The position numbers were made by a program, and so were the translations under genes. This document shows positions 36,615-44,966 of a stretch of 64,000 nt of DNA, piece by piece. Every line of letters begins with the position of its first letter. Positions within the stretch are counted from its first letter, which is position 1. The notes beneath the pieces are model-generated. The model was not told the DNA's origin. It worked only from the letters and a program-made list of their open reading frames with translations, and did not search any database. Source of the stretch: Lentisphaerota bacterium (GTDB lineage: Bacteria; Verrucomicrobiota; Lentisphaeria; Victivallales; Victivallaceae); the NCBI GenBank assembly GCA_015061685.1, contig SUWD01000007.1, forward strand, positions 1 to 64,000. Direction: 5' to 3'.

Positions 36615-37448
36615 TTATCGTTGATTGATAACTGTTTCAGCAGCATTTTTCTGCCACTGCTCCGGCTCCGCATTGAAAAATACGGTCGTCATGCTCCACT
36701 TGAAATCAACATTCGCCGGCACTTTTTTCTCCCTGACCGGAACAAAATAAAGTTTGCGGTCTGACAGACGATTCCACAAGAGGAAAGTTTCTTCCTGAGT
36801 AATCGGAGAAATCGATTCAAGCTCCTGAATAAAACCGGTTTTCATCCGGGGAGAATATCCGGCAAAGCGGAACGGATGTTTCAAAAATTTCATATCCCGT
36901 TTGTCTGAAGCAAACACTCCGGATTGCTTTTCTCCGTTGCGGTCAATAAAAAGATATTCCGTAAAAATCCTGTTCCACGGGTGCATGTAGTGATAAACAG
37001 TCATCCCCATCGGGCGACGCATACGCATTTCAACCAATTCAACGATTTTTTCAGGAGAAACTTTGACGGAATATTTCAACTGCATTTCTCCAACGAGAGA
37101 AGTTTTTTCATATTCAAAGCTCTCTGCCGCAGTTTGACCGCTGACCGGATGCCAGACAGCTCCGTTAAGGAAAAACTTAACCCCGACCTCTTTTTCTCCG
37201 ATACCGTTTTCCAGATGTCCGGAACCGACCCAGCCTTTACCGTAACTGGTAGTTGTTCCATACCATGCGGTATTGGCAAAACAACACTCCGTACCTTTGA
37301 ACCAGATACCATTAAGATTCCAGAAGGAGCGTTTGGAAACTCCGACGGTGATTTCACCGCACTTTACCTGAAATTTATCCGGCAGCTCTGTTCCTGAAAC
37401 TGCCAATACAGACAAAACAGATAACATAAAAAGAATTCTTTTTTTCAT
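36615..37448 (-). CDS. Secreted protein, paralogue of 28794-29657
   Basis: 277 residues; AAGGAGAG upstream of ATG 37448; signal peptide MKKRILFMLSVLSVLAVSG. The blocks SFWNLNGIWFKGTECC, GWVGSGHLENGIGE, YHYMHPWNRIFTEYLFIDRNGE and SDRKLYFVPVRE align with the protein at 28794. The fold looks all-beta. Its start overlaps the stop of the large 37445-40528 gene (ATGA), which suggests that the two products are made in balance. Function unknown. After it, 36473-36614 is very AT-rich and presumably holds the promoter of the 36472 gene, but I see no convincing -35/-10 pair. Confidence 0.7.
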   Translation of the reverse strand: MKKRILFMLSVLSVLAVSGTELPDKFQVKCGEITVGVSKRSFWNLNGIWFKGTECCFANTAWYGTTTSYGKGWVGSGHLENGIGEKEVGVKFFLNGAVWHPVSGQTAAESFEYEKTSLVGEMQLKYSVKVSPEKIVELVEMRMRRPMGMTVYHYMHPWNRIFTEYLFIDRNGEKQSGVFASDKRDMKFLKHPFRFAGYSPRMKTGFIQELESISPITQEETFLLWNRLSDRKLYFVPVREKKVPANVDFKWSMTTVFFNAEPEQWQKNAAETVINQR

Positions 37449-40400
37449 AATTGATTCTCTCCTTTGTAATGAGTTATTTTCATGGATTTAAGTTCTCCGC
37501 AGAAAAACCGTGGAAGTTTATTTTCCCCCAAAGATCCATCGCCGCCGAAACTGGAAACAGACATCCAAAGCGGTATTCCTGAGCAATGGAATGCAGCTGT
37601 TTTCCCGTTTGCCGATATGGAAACGACTTTTCCGTCATAGCTGAAAATCACCTTTTGCCAAACATTTTCTGCCAATTTTACACCGGTATCAAAGCTCAAT
37701 TCTCCCGGATCAGCAGCATTGCCGGTACGACGGCGGAAAGTTATCTGCAGTCCCTGTGGACGGCTGACCAAGCCGAATCCGGTCTGATATGATGGCCCAT
37801 ACTGGCGGAACAATATCTGTTCACGAGCCAATTCCATCGGCTTGATTTCAAATTCCATAACAAATCCGCTTCTTTGGGAGATAAAAGAATTCGGAAATGC
37901 CACAAAATTACCGCTTTTACCGTCAAAGGAAAGTGCATAACCACCTTCCGGAAGTTTTATCCATGCCGGAGATGGAGTATTGAGCAAATTTGCTTTGCGG
38001 GTACTGATATGGCACCCCGGCACCGTAAAACGTGAACCTAAAGTCCCCTCAAAACCGGTGGACAGCGACAAATAACTGCCGATATGAGCCCAGAAATCCC
38101 GTCCAGAATCCGAAGTCAAAATATTGCCGTACAATGGAGTGAAATTATATTCTATTTCTTTCACCCTCTCTGATGGCACAGAAAATGATATCATTCCCCG
38201 GCGGTCAGACCAGGAGTTTAACGTACAACTGCGGCACGGAGATTTCTTATACTCCGGCAAAAACACAGGTATCCACCAGACTTTACCATTGCGGGAAACC
38301 ACCCGCAATGCACAAACTGAATCCGGATTATCACAAACAACCTTTTCCCTGAAATCGACATCGAAATTGTCCAGAGCCATCGGCAGGCGTGTCGGCCGGT
38401 ACAAACGCTCCACAGACACCACCAGACCGTCAGCAAAGACATGGGATACTATACCATATTTACCGATATCTTTAAGAGGGAAACGGTGGGTAAAAGTTTT
38501 ACCATTCAAAACTCCGGAAAGTCTCTTGCCGGAAACAATTATTTCTGCATCCGGTACTTCCGATGTCAATACCGAAAATAATTGAGACTTAACCCACACA
38601 TCTGCGGTGAACTTCTTTTCTCCGGGAAAGCCCTGGATCTTTTTTGCTGATACACCAGAATTTTCTCCATCGGCAAAACTGATGACAGAAGGCATATTCC
38701 TGCCGGACAGAACCGCATTTATCATCAGCATCAGCGGATTATTCAAATAACGGTAATTCACCCGGAACAACGCCCGTAACGGATCGTGCTGCAAATACTC
38801 ATTTTGAGCATCAAAAGCAAATATACTGTTGCTGTTCTGCACTATTTCTGCAGAAACGATCTTTTCCGGGAAAGATGCTTTCACATCAGCGTAAAACTGC
38901 ACAACGCCGGGAAAAATATCTTCAGCTCTTTCTGCTTTGATCACAGCCTTTTCCGGAATAAGCACATTATCCAACGGTGTATTGAACCACGTCTGATCAT
39001 TGCATACTGCCGAACGTACGACTGTAAACGGCAACCCTCCGGAAAACTCCCGCATTTCCCCATTTCTGATGATCTTCAATTTCGGACGGATCAGACGGGC
39101 TGCGGCAAATTTCTCTGAGTCAAGCGTTACAGAATGGGCCATCAAACGACTGCGGTCAAATTCAAATTTTTCAGATTCATGTACTATATTTCCTGCGTGG
39201 TCAAGCAATTCAATGATCACCTGATATTTTTCTTTTTCACCTCCGTCCGGAACATTGAGCAGCTCTATTTTGAATTCCGTTCCAAGATTTATCTGCCGTC
39301 TCTGGCTGACGATCAAATCCGGGAACCATGAATCTCTCCGGTATTCCGGAGATCTTATGCCGTGCATTTTATCCATCCAGTAACGGATTATTTTCTGCAA
39401 TGCCATAGGCCGGGCTACAGTGGGTTCCAGATTGGTTCCCTCATTCAGCTCATCCCACTCAAAACCAAGAGGAATATCTATTTTGTATTTCTCACACAGC
39501 TCAAGATATTTGCGTATCGTTTCCGTACCGTCCGCCTGAAGCGACTGGGAACCATGGTAACTGGTATAACAATGCATGACCTGAAGCATCAATACTTTAC
39601 GGCCATTAAATTCATCTTGGGCACAAACAGCAGAAAAGAGCGGCAACAACAGATCGTCATAAACTTTTACATCCAAAGTCTGATCACGTCTGCCGATATA
39701 AGAAGGTATATCCAATCCTCCGGAGATCCGGCAATAACGGGTGAGCAAATCAAAACAATGCAAAAGCTGTATCGCAGAAATTTTGCCGGTTTTCTGATAT
39801 AAAACAGTGGGCCACTCAAGTTTTCCGTGTTTCCAGCCGAATTTCATATAATGGCCACTCATCTCCGGAATGATCGTAAAATCATAACCGTCTGCACATT
39901 TTTTCAATTCGCCAAGATATTTCTCCAATTCTTCCGGCGAAAGGTGGTCACATTCATAGGTAAAAAATACTCCTTTCCCGGCAACTTTCAGCGAATGGGG
40001 ATTTTCTGCAACCTGACGGAACAACTCTTTTTCCGGTTTGACCCTGGCAATAACACGCAACCCCGGTACAACAATCATTTCCGGAAACTTTTCTGCTGCC
40101 TGATAAAACATGCGGGCATTGCGGTTATAACTTGCCCCGGCAAAAAAAGTACATCCTGCCCTGTACTTTTCCATCAATCCCAAACCTCTGGCAACGCTTG
40201 GTTCCTGAAACGGAGAATCTGAAGGAACCCACAGCTTGCGGTCTGTAAAAAGTTGACGGTCATACCAGAAATTGGAGGTTTCATAAAGCCTGCCGATCCG
40301 CCACGAAACCACTTCCATGATAAAACGTGGTTTGGCAAAAAACGGTTTCCTTTTCAAACCCATTTTTTTCATTTCGGCAATCAATTCCGCCCCCAATGAA

Positions 40401-40528
40401 AAATCTTCTTCGGAATATACCGTTAATCCTGCGGCTTTTTCCCTGTATTTTTGAAAATATTCTCCTCCCGGAAGCAGCAGAGGAAAAAGCAGCAAAAGGA
40501 AAATGATTTTTTTGATCGGGAAATTCAT
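37445..40528 (-). CDS. Large secreted GH-like protein with C-terminal LamG
   Basis: 1027 residues. ATG 40528, one base after the preceding stop, is followed by a signal peptide (MNFPIKKIIFLLLLFPLLLPGG). Residues about 20-390 look like a TIM barrel (AGCTFFAGASYNRNARMFYQ, FTIIPEMSGHYMKFGW, VLMLQVMHCYTSYHGSQS, PLGFEWDELNEGTNLEP; the acidic residues in the last block are candidates). Beta domains follow, and residues about 860-1020 are a LamG domain (GYALSFDGKSGNFVAFPN, NVWQKVIFSYDGK). I cannot assign a CAZy family. It is clearly the main secreted enzyme candidate of the AraC-linked 41255 operon. Confidence 0.65.
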   Translation of the reverse strand: MNFPIKKIIFLLLLFPLLLPGGEYFQKYREKAAGLTVYSEEDFSLGAELIAEMKKMGLKRKPFFAKPRFIMEVVSWRIGRLYETSNFWYDRQLFTDRKLWVPSDSPFQEPSVARGLGLMEKYRAGCTFFAGASYNRNARMFYQAAEKFPEMIVVPGLRVIARVKPEKELFRQVAENPHSLKVAGKGVFFTYECDHLSPEELEKYLGELKKCADGYDFTIIPEMSGHYMKFGWKHGKLEWPTVLYQKTGKISAIQLLHCFDLLTRYCRISGGLDIPSYIGRRDQTLDVKVYDDLLLPLFSAVCAQDEFNGRKVLMLQVMHCYTSYHGSQSLQADGTETIRKYLELCEKYKIDIPLGFEWDELNEGTNLEPTVARPMALQKIIRYWMDKMHGIRSPEYRRDSWFPDLIVSQRRQINLGTEFKIELLNVPDGGEKEKYQVIIELLDHAGNIVHESEKFEFDRSRLMAHSVTLDSEKFAAARLIRPKLKIIRNGEMREFSGGLPFTVVRSAVCNDQTWFNTPLDNVLIPEKAVIKAERAEDIFPGVVQFYADVKASFPEKIVSAEIVQNSNSIFAFDAQNEYLQHDPLRALFRVNYRYLNNPLMLMINAVLSGRNMPSVISFADGENSGVSAKKIQGFPGEKKFTADVWVKSQLFSVLTSEVPDAEIIVSGKRLSGVLNGKTFTHRFPLKDIGKYGIVSHVFADGLVVSVERLYRPTRLPMALDNFDVDFREKVVCDNPDSVCALRVVSRNGKVWWIPVFLPEYKKSPCRSCTLNSWSDRRGMISFSVPSERVKEIEYNFTPLYGNILTSDSGRDFWAHIGSYLSLSTGFEGTLGSRFTVPGCHISTRKANLLNTPSPAWIKLPEGGYALSFDGKSGNFVAFPNSFISQRSGFVMEFEIKPMELAREQILFRQYGPSYQTGFGLVSRPQGLQITFRRRTGNAADPGELSFDTGVKLAENVWQKVIFSYDGKVVSISANGKTAAFHCSGIPLWMSVSSFGGDGSLGENKLPRFFCGELKSMKITHYKGENQL

Positions 40529-40529
40529 A

Positions 40530-41255
40530 TCAGAGAGCATTCCAATACTGTTCTTTATTAGCCCAGCTGCCCAGTGCAGTTCCGGCATAAGGATTTCCGC
40601 CGTTTCCGACCACTATTGATTCAACATGACCGTCAACAAACACAACATTGACAGAATAATTGTGCCGGGCAGAGGGGAAACCGACATCTCCGGAAGTATT
40701 TTTATAGTTATCCACGAAATAAAATCCCTTTACCGGATCTTTATTGGATTCACTGTCCATTACCGCATACAATGTTGCAGAATTACCTAACCGGGATATT
40801 TTGCAGTTGCTGCTGTCAGTATGCCCATTGGATTGCGTTTTGCCGCTGCCGGCACCACGATAATTTATTCCGTATGTACAGTTGGCTCCAACGGTGTTGT
40901 TTCCGATTCCATTATCTTCCTGCTTTGAACTTGCTGACGGACAGGAAAACACATTGAGCGGTACATGTCCCAACTCAACCAATTGTCCTGCCCAAGTTAC
41001 CGATTCCCCCGGTTGTCCTCCGCAATAATTGGGATAATAATCATCAAAATCCTGTGCATAAAACGACAATCCCAAACTGATCTGCTTCAAATTGTTTATA
41101 CAGCTTGCGGCCCTGCCCCGCTCTCTGGCACTATTCAAAGCAGGAAGCAGTATTGCCGCCAAAATGGCTATAATTGCGATGACGACAAGAAGTTCGATAA
41201 GAGTAAAACAGTCCTGTTTTACTCCGCCATGGCGGAAATACTTTACAGTTTTCAT
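40530..41255 (-). CDS. Prepilin-type protein (copy D)
   Basis: 241 residues; GGGAGATG precedes ATG 41255. A 16-residue leader ending [12 protein letters not shown] and the helix ending [12 protein letters not shown]; residue -1 is Cys. The tail is [12 protein letters not shown]. First gene of the operon and divergent from an AraC regulator (41406); its promoter at 41351-41379 is near consensus. The following gene is the large LamG-bearing secreted protein, so the prepilin plus big secreted protein pairing holds here as well. Confidence 0.85.
   Translation of the reverse strand: MKTVKYFRHGGVKQDCFTLIELLVVIAIIAILAAILLPALNSARERGRAASCINNLKQISLGLSFYAQDFDDYYPNYCGGQPGESVTWAGQLVELGHVPLNVFSCPSASSKQEDNGIGNNTVGANCTYGINYRGAGSGKTQSNGHTDSSNCKISRLGNSATLYAVMDSESNKDPVKGFYFVDNYKNTSGDVGFPSARHNYSVNVVFVDGHVESIVVGNGGNPYAGTALGSWANKEQYWNAL
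41201..41236 (-). promoter_or_regulatory. Double hairpin in prepilin leader, copy D
   Basis: Perfect 14-base palindrome TCCGCCATGGCGGA (41223-41236) followed by a stem with arms GAGTAAAACA/TGTTTTACTC and a four-base loop (41201-41224). Overlap is only two bases, so here the stems could stack rather than exclude each other. Confidence 0.75.
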
Positions 41256-41350
41256 AACATCTCCCTGGTTTTATTGTGGATAAAAATGAAACAGCGACAG
41301 AGAAAACTCTCCTGACGCTATAAATATACTTGCATTTTTTGAAAAAAAAC

Positions 41351-41379
41351 AATATATTATACAATAAGAATATTTACAA
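41351..41379 (-). promoter_or_regulatory. Promoter of the 41255 operon
   Basis: TTGTAA (complement 41374-41379), 17 bases, TATATT (complement 41351-41356), in the 150-base divergent region shared with the AraC gene at 41406. Confidence 0.7.
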
Positions 41380-41405
41380 AAAATTTTACTTTATTTACCG
41401 TTTTT

Positions 41406-42287
41406 ATGAAAAATCAATCTATTACCGCTCTATCCAAGAAACATGTATTCACCCGGAACAACAATGGAGAATTTTTTCAGGAAAAATTTTATTTCCGGCT
41501 GTCAAGGGATAATTACGATACCAATCTGCTCAACAACCGTACATTCGGAGAATCCACCTTTTTTCCCGGTGGGAAATTCAACATGGGTTCCCAATATTGG
41601 GTGTTTCAGATCCAGCTTACCGGAAATCCGACTGTCAGTTACAACAATATCAAAAAAAATCTCAATCCCGGAGATATGCTGGTCATACCGCCACGCACAA
41701 AATATACCTACATTGCCGGAGAAAAAACAATGACCAAATATTTCATAACCATGCAGAACAGTCCGCTCCTTGACCTCCTGCTGCTTGATGAGGTCGAAAA
41801 ACATGGTATCGTCTTGCGGAAAAAAAGCCATGAAGATTATACAGATATCTTTTCTCAAATACGTGACACAATGCTTTCCGGAGATGCTGAAAACACTTCG
41901 GTACTGCTCTATAAGCTCATATACCGTCTCCGGAAAACTTTTTCATCCTCTCCGCAGCAGGGAAACTTCCGGCAGAAATTGAAAAACGCCGTTTCCAAAA
42001 TTGAATTCATGACCTCGCTGGACGCACTTGCCGCTGAATTCAACATGCCCAAACATACCCTCATCCGGACTTTCCGCAAAGAATTGAATACTACCCCCAT
42101 TGAATACATGATCTCCATGCGGCTGGAACATGCCAAACAATTACTTTCATTCAGTGAATTGAGCATTAACGAGATCTCCTGTTCCAGCGGATACAATTCA
42201 CCGGCATTTTTTTCCAGTGAATTCCGCAAAAAATTCGGCATGACACCATCAGCATACCGGGAAAAATATTTCGCCGGACAAAAATGA
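41406..42287 (+). CDS. AraC-family transcriptional regulator
   Basis: 293 residues. The N-terminal cupin-like sensor domain (about 40-130: NPGDMLVIPPRTKYTYIAGE) is followed by a C-terminal double helix-turn-helix (about 190-288: MTSLDALAAEFNMPKHTLIRTFRKEL, then SINEISCSSGYNSPAFFSSEFRKKFGMTPSAYR). It is divergently transcribed from the 41255 prepilin/LamG operon and so is the likely activator of that operon in response to a sugar. No clear ribosome site is visible, only an AT-rich leader. Confidence 0.88.
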   Translation: MKNQSITALSKKHVFTRNNNGEFFQEKFYFRLSRDNYDTNLLNNRTFGESTFFPGGKFNMGSQYWVFQIQLTGNPTVSYNNIKKNLNPGDMLVIPPRTKYTYIAGEKTMTKYFITMQNSPLLDLLLLDEVEKHGIVLRKKSHEDYTDIFSQIRDTMLSGDAENTSVLLYKLIYRLRKTFSSSPQQGNFRQKLKNAVSKIEFMTSLDALAAEFNMPKHTLIRTFRKELNTTPIEYMISMRLEHAKQLLSFSELSINEISCSSGYNSPAFFSSEFRKKFGMTPSAYREKYFAGQK

Positions 42288-42319
42288 TTTTGTAAAAATT
42301 GCAATAAAAAATTTGATTT

Positions 42320-42348
42320 TTGGTAAAATCGGTGTTAATTTCTATATT
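42320..42348 (+). promoter_or_regulatory. Promoter for the tandem PilT gene
   Basis: TTGGTA at 42320-42325 and TATATT at 42343-42348 with a 17-base spacer, 33 bases before ATG 42381. Confidence 0.6.
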
Positions 42349-42380
42349 GTTTGGACAATAAAATTCAGGATATTTACTTT

Positions 42381-44543
42381 ATGAGTATTGAGAAGTTTTT
42401 TGATGCCGCAGTAAAATTCAAAGCCTCCGACCTTTTCATAAGTGCCGGCAAAGCCCCCAGTTTCCGGGTCAGCGGAGTGATTTCCAAAGCGGAAAATATC
42501 CCCCCTTTGGAAAATGCCGATATCAATGCTTTCCGTCTCGGAGTCATCGGGGAAGAGGGTGAACGCATCTATCAGCAAACCGGAGGAGCTGACAGTTCTT
42601 TCCTGCACAACGGCAACCGTTTCCGTATCAACTTTTTTGATTCGATCAACGGCCCCTGTCTGGTTGCACGCCCCATACGCAACGGAGAAGAGTGTTCTTT
42701 TGCCTCTCTCAACCTCCCCGAAACAATCATGCAGAAAATCGCCTCTCTCTCCCGTGGTATAATTATCGTTACCGGTACGACCGGCAGCGGTAAATCAACC
42801 ACCATGAGTGCGATCATCAACTATATAAACACCAATATGAATAAACACATCCTCACATTGGAAGATCCTATCGAATTTGTCCACAAGGATAAAGCTTCGC
42901 TGATCTCACAACGTGAAGTGGGCAATACCCAAGGCGGTTTTCACGAAGCATTGCGTTACGCTTTAAGAGAAAATCCCGATGTCATCGTAATCGGCGAAAT
43001 CCGTGATCCCGAAACTGTTTCCACCGCCATATCCGCTGCTCTGACCGGGCATCTGGTTATCAGCACGATGCACACCGCTGACGCCGCCAGTGCCATTGAA
43101 AGAATTCTGGAAATGTTCCCGGAAAGTCAAAGAGAAACGGTTGCCACCAGTACCGCAGCCGCTCTGGAAGCGGTCATTGCTCAACGGTTGGTAAAAAAGA
43201 ATAACGCTCCGGGAATGATCCCGGTATTGGATATACTGCTGGGTACCGGAACTGTAAAAAAACTTATCTCCAAACAACTTTTCGGAGATTTGGAGCAGGC
43301 AATGCGTCTGGGCAGCAACGTCGGAATGACGACATTCAACACCTCCTTGATCGAACTTATCCGCCGTGATCTTGTCACCCTGCCAGATGCCTTGAAAGCT
43401 TCTGACAGTCCGGAAGAATTACAACTTATGTACCGGGGAATGAATACCTCCGAAACTCAAGCTAAAGTTTATTCAGGAGAGTCCGGAAGTAAAGATCAAA
43501 TCGACATGAAAGATCTTTTCAAAGCAGCCGTAAAAGCCGGTGCCAGCGATCTGCTTGTTACCGTGGGAGTCCCCCCGCAATTACATGTCAACGGCAGTTT
43601 TGCTCCTCTTGATCTGCCTCCGCTTACCGGAGCAGATGTCCAGAGATTGGTATATAGCCTCTTAACTAAAAGGCAGCGGACTCATTTGGAAGAAAAACGG
43701 GATATTGACTTCGCATTGAGCGTAAATATTACAGGATGTATTCCCCGGAGGTTCCGGTTGAATGCTTTTTTCCAAAAAGGTGATGTTGCATTGGTAGGCA
43801 GATTGATTTCCGACGTGATCCCGACTCCGGCAATGATCGGTCTGCCGACAATTTTAAGCACTTTAATGCAGAAAAAACAGGGCCTTATTCTGATTACCGG
43901 GCCAACCGGAAGCGGTAAATCGACCACTCTTGCCAGCTTGCTCGATGAGGTAAATCATCGGGATTCCCGGCATGTCATTACTATCGAAGATCCTGTTGAA
44001 TATCTCTATACCCATGACCGCTGTATCATCGAACAACGGGAAATCGGGATGGATGCCATTGATTTTGCCAGCGGATTACGCAGTGCAATGAGACAGGCTC
44101 CGGATATCATCATGGTCGGTGAATTGCGGGATATCGAAACTATCCGGGCAGCAATAACTGCCGCAGAAACCGGACATCTTGTTTTGGGAACATTGCACGC
44201 CAATAACACATGTCAAACCGTAGAAAGGATCATTGATTCTTTCCCTGCCGGTCAGCAAAGTCAGATCCGCCAGCAATTTGCCGGTTCTCTCCTGGCAATT
44301 GTCGCTCAACGTCTGCTTCCCCGCCGGGATATCCCCGGGAAACGGATCGGAGCTTATGAAATCATGGTCGGCACAACTGCGGTGCGGGCTTTGATAAGAG
44401 ATAATAAAACTCATCAGCTTATGTCAGTAATTGAAAGTTCCGCAAGAGACGGTATGCTCTCCATGGCTCACTGTCTGGAAAGTTACTTGCAACGCGGCAT
44501 CATAACCGAAGAAGACCGTAACAACTTCGATTCCGGCAGCTGA
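42381..44543 (+). CDS. Tandem PilT-PilT retraction ATPase
   Basis: 720 residues, twice the length of a usual PilT (about 345-380). Start 42381 is chosen because MSIEKFFDAAVKFKASDLFI is the normal PilT N-terminus. Domain 1 (1-345): Walker A GTTGSGKST at 132-140, Asp box TLEDPIEF, Walker B with catalytic Glu GEIRD at 205-209, HLVISTMHT. Domain 2 (375-720): Walker A GPTGSGKST at 507-515, TIEDPVEY, GELRD at 580-584, LVLGTLHANN and an AIRNLIRE-like AVRALIRDNK at 667-676; domain 1 lacks that last motif. A linker of about 25 residues joins them. It would drive retraction of a type IV pilus or pseudopilus at the inner membrane; the two halves may act like separate PilT and PilU. Confidence 0.9.
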   Translation: MSIEKFFDAAVKFKASDLFISAGKAPSFRVSGVISKAENIPPLENADINAFRLGVIGEEGERIYQQTGGADSSFLHNGNRFRINFFDSINGPCLVARPIRNGEECSFASLNLPETIMQKIASLSRGIIIVTGTTGSGKSTTMSAIINYINTNMNKHILTLEDPIEFVHKDKASLISQREVGNTQGGFHEALRYALRENPDVIVIGEIRDPETVSTAISAALTGHLVISTMHTADAASAIERILEMFPESQRETVATSTAAALEAVIAQRLVKKNNAPGMIPVLDILLGTGTVKKLISKQLFGDLEQAMRLGSNVGMTTFNTSLIELIRRDLVTLPDALKASDSPEELQLMYRGMNTSETQAKVYSGESGSKDQIDMKDLFKAAVKAGASDLLVTVGVPPQLHVNGSFAPLDLPPLTGADVQRLVYSLLTKRQRTHLEEKRDIDFALSVNITGCIPRRFRLNAFFQKGDVALVGRLISDVIPTPAMIGLPTILSTLMQKKQGLILITGPTGSGKSTTLASLLDEVNHRDSRHVITIEDPVEYLYTHDRCIIEQREIGMDAIDFASGLRSAMRQAPDIIMVGELRDIETIRAAITAAETGHLVLGTLHANNTCQTVERIIDSFPAGQQSQIRQQFAGSLLAIVAQRLLPRRDIPGKRIGAYEIMVGTTAVRALIRDNKTHQLMSVIESSARDGMLSMAHCLESYLQRGIITEEDRNNFDSGS

Positions 44544-44551
44544 GTTTTAAT

Positions 44552-44600
44552 TTCCCGGCAGTGGTACATTGCGGAAAATCTCCCGGCAAATCTGCGGATA
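44552..44600. repeat. Fragment of repeat family 2
   Basis: TTCCCGGCAGTGGTACATTG and CTCCCGGCAAAT match the interior of family 2 elements (compare 28528-28563). No ends are present. The remaining bases to 44645 hold nothing recognisable. Confidence 0.4.
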
Positions 44601-44645
44601 CCGTCGATACCGGGAATTTTATTGCAGCTGTACCTCAAAAAATTG

Positions 44646-44901
44646 AATCGAGCAGGAGGCTGCCCATTATTTGAGCAGCCGTCCTCTCACACCACCGTAC
44701 GTGCCGTCCGGCATACGGCGGTTCAATAACTTGAGTACAGAGTTCATTATAACGGATGAAGATATCGTCATATCCCATCTGAATAATGCATTTGTCCGTC
44801 AGGGTTCTCTTCAATGGACACCCTTTACTTTCGCTGACAGTTCCTGCTGACAAGTCTGTACCGGACTTTCACCGACGAGTCAATGCACGTGCCGCACATA
44901 C
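44646..44901 (-). mobile_element. Internally deleted group II intron, copy 2
   Basis: Matches copy 1 (10730-11080) over its whole length except for a further 97-base internal deletion that removes most of the maturase remnant. Minus strand: 5' end GTATGTGCGGCACGTGC, GGTGAAAGTCC, GGTGTCCAT, then RTLTDKCIIQMGYDDIF-coding DNA, the domain V hairpin and the domain VI stem, ending CTCGATT. Two inserted bases near 44738 also shift the old stop. It again starts directly after a transcription terminator, that of the 44967-46427 gene. Confidence 0.8.
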
Positions 44902-44907
44902 CCCCAA

Positions 44908-44942
44908 AAACGTGGAGATGGGAACTGTCCACCTCCACGTTT
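44908..44942 (-). terminator. Terminator of the 44967-46427 gene
   Basis: On the minus strand AAACGTGGAGGTGG pairs with CCATCTCCACGTTT (one G-U pair) followed by TTT, 25 bases after the stop codon and directly before the intron remnant. Confidence 0.7.
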
Positions 44943-44966
44943 CGGCGAAATACCACACGGTAAAAA

